This document shows positions 60,615 to 64,000 of a DNA stretch of 64,000 nt, one piece after another. How positions within the stretch are numbered: the stretch's first letter is position 1; each line of letters starts with the position of its first letter. The notes beneath the pieces were generated by a model, which was not told where the DNA came from, ran no database searches, and worked only from the letters and a program-made list of their open reading frames with translations. Both the position numbers and the translations under genes were made by a program. This DNA comes from Ga0077560 sp046330395 (lineage in GTDB: Bacteria; Actinomycetota; Thermoleophilia; Miltoncostaeales; Miltoncostaeaceae): the NCBI GenBank assembly GCA_046330395.1, contig JAXLSS010000015.1, positions 16,385 to 80,384 on the forward strand. Direction: 5' to 3'.

Positions 60615-62432
60615 CTAGGAATGCGCAAGCCGTTCCCCCGGCGTGGCCACCCGCGATGCCTCCCTGCGCACCTCCGACCGCGGCAGGCGCAGGCGGAAGG
60701 TTGCGCCCTCACCCGGCGGGCTCAGCGCTTCCATCGTGCCGCCGTGACCCTCCGCGATGAGCTTGCAGATCGAGAGGCCCAGCCCGGTCCCGGACACCGG
60801 GGCGGCGGCGGCGCCGCGGAAGAACCGTTTGAACACGTGGGGCAGCTCGTCCGGCGGGATCCCGGGGCCCGAATCGGTGACCCGGGCCTCCACGCACTCG
60901 CCGTCGTCGACGATGGACAGCCGCACCACGCCGCCGGCGCCCGAGTAGCGCACGGCGTTGGTGAGGAGGTTGTCCAGGATCTGACCCAGCCGTTCCCGGT
61001 CGCCGTCCACCGGGGCCGGGTCCACCACGTCCAGGCGCACGCACACGCCCGCGGCGTCGGCCACCGGTCGCACGGCCTCCAGCTGGTCGGCCGCCAGCGC
61101 GGCCATGTCGAACGTCTCGGGGGTGAGCCCCAGGCGGCCGGCCTCGGCCTGTGCCACCACCAGCAGGTCGCCCACCAGTCGCAGCAGGCGGCGCGCGTTG
61201 CGCTCGGCGATGCCGAGGAAGCGCTCCTGCTCGGTGGTGGTGGCGCCCGCCTCACCGTCCAGCACCAGCTCCAGGTAGCCGATCACCGAGGTCAGCGGCG
61301 TGCGCAGCTCGTGGCTCACCAGCGCCAGGAACTCGTCCTTCAGGCGGTCGGCCTCGCGTTCGCTGGTGACCTCGCGGTGCACGAACAGCCGCCCGATGAG
61401 CGTTCCCGCACGGTCGCGCACCGGGGCGGTGTACCGCACGAAGGTGGCGCCCGTCTCGGCCACGGTGAACTCGTGCACCACCGGCACGTCGGGGTCGGCC
61501 CGCACGGTGGACACGTCCTGGAGGAAGGCGCCCGGGTCGGCCACCGCCGGGATGTCCCCGGGCCCGCGGGCGTCCATGCCGCCCAGCAGGCCCAGCGCGG
61601 GCACGATGGTCTGCCGGAACGGCTCGTTGGAGATCACGATGCCACCGCGGGCGTCCACCAGGTGGATCGCGTCGGGGGTGGCGTCCAGCACGGAGCGCAC
61701 GATGCCCGCCTGGCGGCGTGCCGCCTGGTAGGCCCCCGCGTGCTCCAGGGCCACCGAGATCTGCGCGGCGAGGTGGGAGATGGCGGGCCCGTCCAGCTCG
61801 GCGATGCCCGCGATCTCGGGCAGCGCCAGGTACGCGGAGGCCAGGACCTTGCCCGACCCCGTGATGGGAACCCGCACCGTGGCGCCCCACGGCGCGCCCT
61901 CCACGCGCACGCCGCCGGACACCTCGGCCTGCTCCGCCAGCTCGGCGGGGCAGTCCCCGAAGGTGATGGCGGCGGCGTCCCCGGTGAGCCTGATGACGCC
62001 GCCGGACGCGCCACCCAGCGCGCACAGACCGGCCAGGCCGATGCGGGCGATCGCGGGGGGCTCCATCTCACCGGCCAGGCGCTGGCCCACGCGGTACAGC
62101 GTCTCGATGCGCTCCTGCTCGGCCGCGCGGGTCGCCAGCAGGGCGCGGAGCTCCTGGTTCTGCCGCGCCAGCTCGCGGCGGCTGGCCTCCAGCGACTCGT
62201 TGAGGGCGTCGCCCCGGCGGCGCTCGGCCGCCGCGTTGACGCGCTCGGCGCGGTCGCGCAGCGTCACGGCCACGATCAGCGCGATCATCACCAGGGCCAG
62301 CACCGGTGCGCTGTAGCGCTCCAGCGGCTCCCGCGTGCGGGTGAGGGCCATGTACAGGGCCACGAACGGCACGCATGCACCGCACAGGAGCAGCGCGCGT
62401 CGGAGAACGGGATGGCTCACGGATGTTCCCAT
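60615..62432 (-). CDS. Membrane sensor histidine kinase (GAF-like, PAS, HisKA, HATPase)
   Basis: A 605-residue sensor kinase. Two N-terminal membrane helices (ALLLCGACVPFVALYMAL, YSAPVLALVMIALIVAVTL), a coiled-coil signalling helix, a GAF-like domain (about residues 115-260), a PAS domain (SVLDATPDAIHLVDARGGIVISN), then HisKA with the phosphoacceptor His in FLALVSHELRTPLTSVIGYLE and the ATPase N-box NLLTNAVRYSGAG, DSGPGIPPDELPHVFKRF and GTGLGLSICKLI. No response regulator is adjacent, so it is an orphan kinase. A GTG at 62468 would give 12 more residues. Confidence 0.9.
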   Translation of the reverse strand: MGTSVSHPVLRRALLLCGACVPFVALYMALTRTREPLERYSAPVLALVMIALIVAVTLRDRAERVNAAAERRRGDALNESLEASRRELARQNQELRALLATRAAEQERIETLYRVGQRLAGEMEPPAIARIGLAGLCALGGASGGVIRLTGDAAAITFGDCPAELAEQAEVSGGVRVEGAPWGATVRVPITGSGKVLASAYLALPEIAGIAELDGPAISHLAAQISVALEHAGAYQAARRQAGIVRSVLDATPDAIHLVDARGGIVISNEPFRQTIVPALGLLGGMDARGPGDIPAVADPGAFLQDVSTVRADPDVPVVHEFTVAETGATFVRYTAPVRDRAGTLIGRLFVHREVTSEREADRLKDEFLALVSHELRTPLTSVIGYLELVLDGEAGATTTEQERFLGIAERNARRLLRLVGDLLVVAQAEAGRLGLTPETFDMAALAADQLEAVRPVADAAGVCVRLDVVDPAPVDGDRERLGQILDNLLTNAVRYSGAGGVVRLSIVDDGECVEARVTDSGPGIPPDELPHVFKRFFRGAAAAPVSGTGLGLSICKLIAEGHGGTMEALSPPGEGATFRLRLPRSEVRREASRVATPGERLAHS

Positions 62433-62487
62433 CGGCGTTGCCGCGCGGGTCTTGAACACCGCATCCACCCGAATCGCCGGGAGGGGC

Positions 62488-62514
62488 TCAAGTTTTCGCG
62501 GGACCTGCCGATCA
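62488..62514 (+). promoter_or_regulatory. Near-consensus sigma-28 (FliA/WhiG) promoter of the PilZ gene
   Basis: TCAAGTTT-N11-GCCGATCA, compared with TAAAGTTT-N11-GCCGATAA. Fourteen of 16 specified bases match and the spacing is exact. It lies 64 bases upstream of the PilZ ATG, which has its own AAAGGGA ribosome binding site. Confidence 0.75.
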
Positions 62515-62578
62515 GGTGCCCGCGCGCCCCCGCGCAGGCGGCCGTGCCCGGCCGCCGGCTCGACGAAAGGGAACCGAC

Positions 62579-62941
62579 ATGATCCTGGACAACCACGACC
62601 CGGAACGCCGCGTGCACCCCCGCATGCAGGTGTCGCTGCCGGCTCGCATCGCGGTGGACGGCGTGCGGATGGACGCCGACATCGTGGACATCAGCGAGGG
62701 CGGCGCCCTGCTGGCGGGACACGACCTGCCCTCCGGTTCACGGGTGCGCCTGGAGATCGAGCTGGCCGAGCTGGGCTGGCACGTCCTGGACGCCGAGGTG
62801 GTGCGCCGCGAGGAGGCCGGGAGCCCGGACGGGGAGCGTCTGGCGACCCGCTTCGCCCGCGTGGCCACGGAGGGTGGCCGGGACGCCATCCGCGCGTTCT
62901 TCGAGACGCGCATGGGCGCGTCGGCCTTCAAGATCAACTGA
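62579..62941 (+). CDS. PilZ-domain c-di-GMP receptor protein
   Basis: A 120-residue stand-alone PilZ domain. The c-di-GMP-binding motifs are RRVHPR (RxxxR, about residues 10-15) and DISEGGALL (D/NxSxxG, about 40-48), followed by RLEIELAELGW and ATRFARVATEGG. Such proteins change motility, adhesion or secretion in response to c-di-GMP. Expression from a sigma-28-type promoter places it in the flagellar or surface regulon. ATG 62579 with ribosome binding site AAAGGGA. Confidence 0.9.
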   Translation: MILDNHDPERRVHPRMQVSLPARIAVDGVRMDADIVDISEGGALLAGHDLPSGSRVRLEIELAELGWHVLDAEVVRREEAGSPDGERLATRFARVATEGGRDAIRAFFETRMGASAFKIN

Positions 62942-62993
62942 TCCGCAGCCCGGCCTGACCGGGTGCCCGCCCGCCGGGCGGAGCGCCGTCGCG

Positions 62994-63260
62994 TCAGGCC
63001 CGCAGGTCCAGGTGCCGCTCGCCGTCGTCGCGGCGTGCGGAGGGGCGGTCGGTGCGCTCGGTCTCGGTGCCGTCGTGGGCGGTGTGCCCACGCTGGCGCT
63101 GTGCCGCCGTGGCCCTGGGGATCCTGCGCGCCTTCTGCACGTCGGTGCGCACGCCCGCGGCCGCGATGGTCTGCGTCTGCGCGTCCCGCACGAGCACGGC
63201 CTGTGCGATGCGCGCGGCATCCGGTGTGGCCGCCTGCTGGATTCCCGGGGTGTAGGGCAT
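62994..63260 (-). CDS. Small hypothetical protein, second of a two-gene operon
   Basis: An 88-residue protein I do not recognise. The N-terminal half is helical and hydrophobic-polar (ATPDAARIAQAVLVRDAQTQTIAAAG), the C-terminal half is highly charged (many Arg, Asp, Glu and His). No signal peptide. Its ATG overlaps the stop of the preceding gene (ATGA), which supports real co-translation. The promoter upstream of the pair resembles a sigma-28 site. Confidence 0.5.
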   Translation of the reverse strand: MPYTPGIQQAATPDAARIAQAVLVRDAQTQTIAAAGVRTDVQKARRIPRATAAQRQRGHTAHDGTETERTDRPSARRDDGERHLDLRA

Positions 63261-63487
63261 CAGGTCACCGTGGCATCCCCGTCGACCAGCCGGCGGGCAC
63301 GCTCCAGACGCTCCCACGCGCGCTCCTCGGCGCGGCGGTGGTCGTCCGGCGAGGCGTACATGTGGGCGCCACGCGACACCGCGAGGTAGTCGGACCGTGC
63401 GCGCTCGAGTTCGGCGGCCGGGTCAACTGCGGTCTGGGTGTGCACACGCCCTCCGGTGGGAACGATGCCCGGCCCGCGGCCGAACAC
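63260..63487 (-). CDS. Small hypothetical protein, first of a two-gene operon
   Basis: A 75-residue protein without a recognised domain. The C-terminal two-thirds are helical and highly charged (DPAAELERARSDYLAVSRG, HRRAEERAWERLERARRLVDG), as in small coiled-coil or regulatory proteins. GTG 63487 lies 13 bases after a GCCGATAA block on this strand. It overlaps the next gene by 4 bases. Confidence 0.5.
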   Translation of the reverse strand: MFGRGPGIVPTGGRVHTQTAVDPAAELERARSDYLAVSRGAHMYASPDDHRRAEERAWERLERARRLVDGDATVT

Positions 63488-63500
63488 CTCGGTATCTGCG

Positions 63501-63527
63501 TTATCGGCAGCCGGTGTGGTCGATCAA
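63501..63527 (-). promoter_or_regulatory. Possible sigma-28-like promoter of the small operon
   Basis: The -10 block GCCGATAA (63508-63501) is a perfect FliA match. With an 11-base spacer the -35 would be TTGATCGA, a poor match, so this is partial evidence. Confidence 0.4.
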
Positions 63528-63617
63528 GAGGGGTCGGCCGTCAAGCGGTGCGGTGTGCGATATCGGCGGGACCTCGCGGTATCGTGCGCGCCAGGTCATC
63601 CACCCCGAGGAGATCCG

Positions 63618-64000
63618 TTGGGCTCACCCATGATCGGCGCCCGCACACGCCAACCCACGATCGCGCTGTGCGCGGGCTGGCCCCTGCTGCGGCGCATCGG
63701 CATCGCCAGCCTGCCCCCGGGCGGGGCGGACGGGTCGCGGCTGCTGCTGCGCGGGGTCAACCTCACCCCGGGTGACCGTGTGGTGGACCTCACCCCCGGG
63801 GACGGTGCCACGGGGCGGCGCGCGCGCAACGGCAGCCTGCACGGGTGGACGGGCGTGGCCACCACCGCGGCGGCCGCACGGCGGCTGGCGGCGGGAACCA
63901 CCGGCTACGGCGCCGCCGTGGCGGTGGGCGCGCCGGATCGCACCGGGCTGCCCGCCGGGTCGGCGTCGGTGGTGATGGCCGAGGGACTGCTGTCGGGACT
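63618..64000 (+). CDS. SAM-dependent methyltransferase (3' truncated)
   Basis: The N-terminal 127 residues of a class I methyltransferase-like protein, running off the window. The glycine-rich SAM loop is VVDLTPGDGATGR (the D-x-x-x-G-x-G pattern) near residue 60, and a later strand ending SASVVMAEGLLSG matches motif IV regions where the acidic residue binds substrate. The TTG start at 63618 follows AGGAGA by 4 bases; ATG 63630 is the alternative. Substrate cannot be told from the visible part. Confidence 0.6.
   Translation, partial: MGSPMIGARTRQPTIALCAGWPLLRRIGIASLPPGGADGSRLLLRGVNLTPGDRVVDLTPGDGATGRRARNGSLHGWTGVATTAAAARRLAAGTTGYGAAVAVGAPDRTGLPAGSASVVMAEGLLSG

Overview
The window comes from a very GC-rich actinobacterium. 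The gene set suggests class Thermoleophilia (Solirubrobacterales/Gaiellales-like): an F420-NADP reductase, a GarA-like FHA gene next to a FtsR-type MerR gene, polyphosphate glucokinase, the block pdxS-pdxT-yebC-ruvCAB, an RsiG-like anti-sigma protein and FliA/WhiG-type promoters. This placement is an inference from gene content, not from a marker-gene comparison. Many start codons lie only 5-10 bases after a TANNNT -10 box, so leaderless transcription looks common.

Layout. 0-4.8 kb: the end of a carboxylate-amine ligase, a DUF1844-like protein, a secreted protein, the proton-pumping pyrophosphatase HppA and a GRAM-like protein. 4.8-9 kb: sulfur and nucleoside metabolism, with an Rrf2 regulator behind a 9-bp inverted-repeat operator, adenosine kinase, CysK, a GNAT enzyme and CysE. 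9-12.7 kb: PcrA/UvrD helicase, FolD and F420-NADP reductase. 12.7-15.9 kb: a possible small-RNA locus, a nitroreductase, a small zincin, an FtsH-type protease and a nested dyad element. 15.9-19.5 kb: a leftward thiamin operon (TPP riboswitch, thiL, ABC importer of a thiamin precursor). 19.5-25 kb: CheW, an AI-2E-family permease, envelope proteins and an MFS exporter. 25-28.4 kb: methylmalonyl-CoA mutase and its chaperone MeaB. 28.4-32.7 kb: a DUF11 surface protein, an RCK potassium channel, and a LysM transglycosylase.

32.7-39.6 kb: LigD, a lipoprotein, a streptogramin-lyase-like propeller, an RpiR regulator, and PdxS/PdxT. From about 34.79 to 39.56 kb nearly every gene changes frame every 30-150 bases. 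39.9-43.2 kb: yebC, ruvC, ruvA, ruvB and an FKBP. 43.2-49.05 kb: a leftward NAD-dependent formate dehydrogenase operon (fdhD-fdsGBAD), divergent from moeA. A second indel-rich block, about 49.27-51.7 kb, covers moeA and an MFS gene. 51.8-56 kb: tRNA-Pro, a CDF-like cation transporter, a CDP-alcohol phosphatidyltransferase and the operon rsiG-like/FHA/ftsR/apt/ppgK. 56-64 kb: an RlpA-like protein with a frameshift, an M32 carboxypeptidase, two tandem paralogous lipoproteins, a PAS-type histidine kinase, a PilZ protein with a near-consensus sigma-28 promoter, two small genes and the start of a methyltransferase.

The most interesting theme is a likely motility or surface regulon built on c-di-GMP: a single-motif RsiG-like anti-sigma protein, a PilZ receptor, CheW, and up to four FliA/WhiG-like promoters, one of them in front of a possible small RNA rather than a gene. 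The two frameshift-saturated blocks are best explained as unpolished assembly, so genes there should not be read as true pseudogenes without resequencing.
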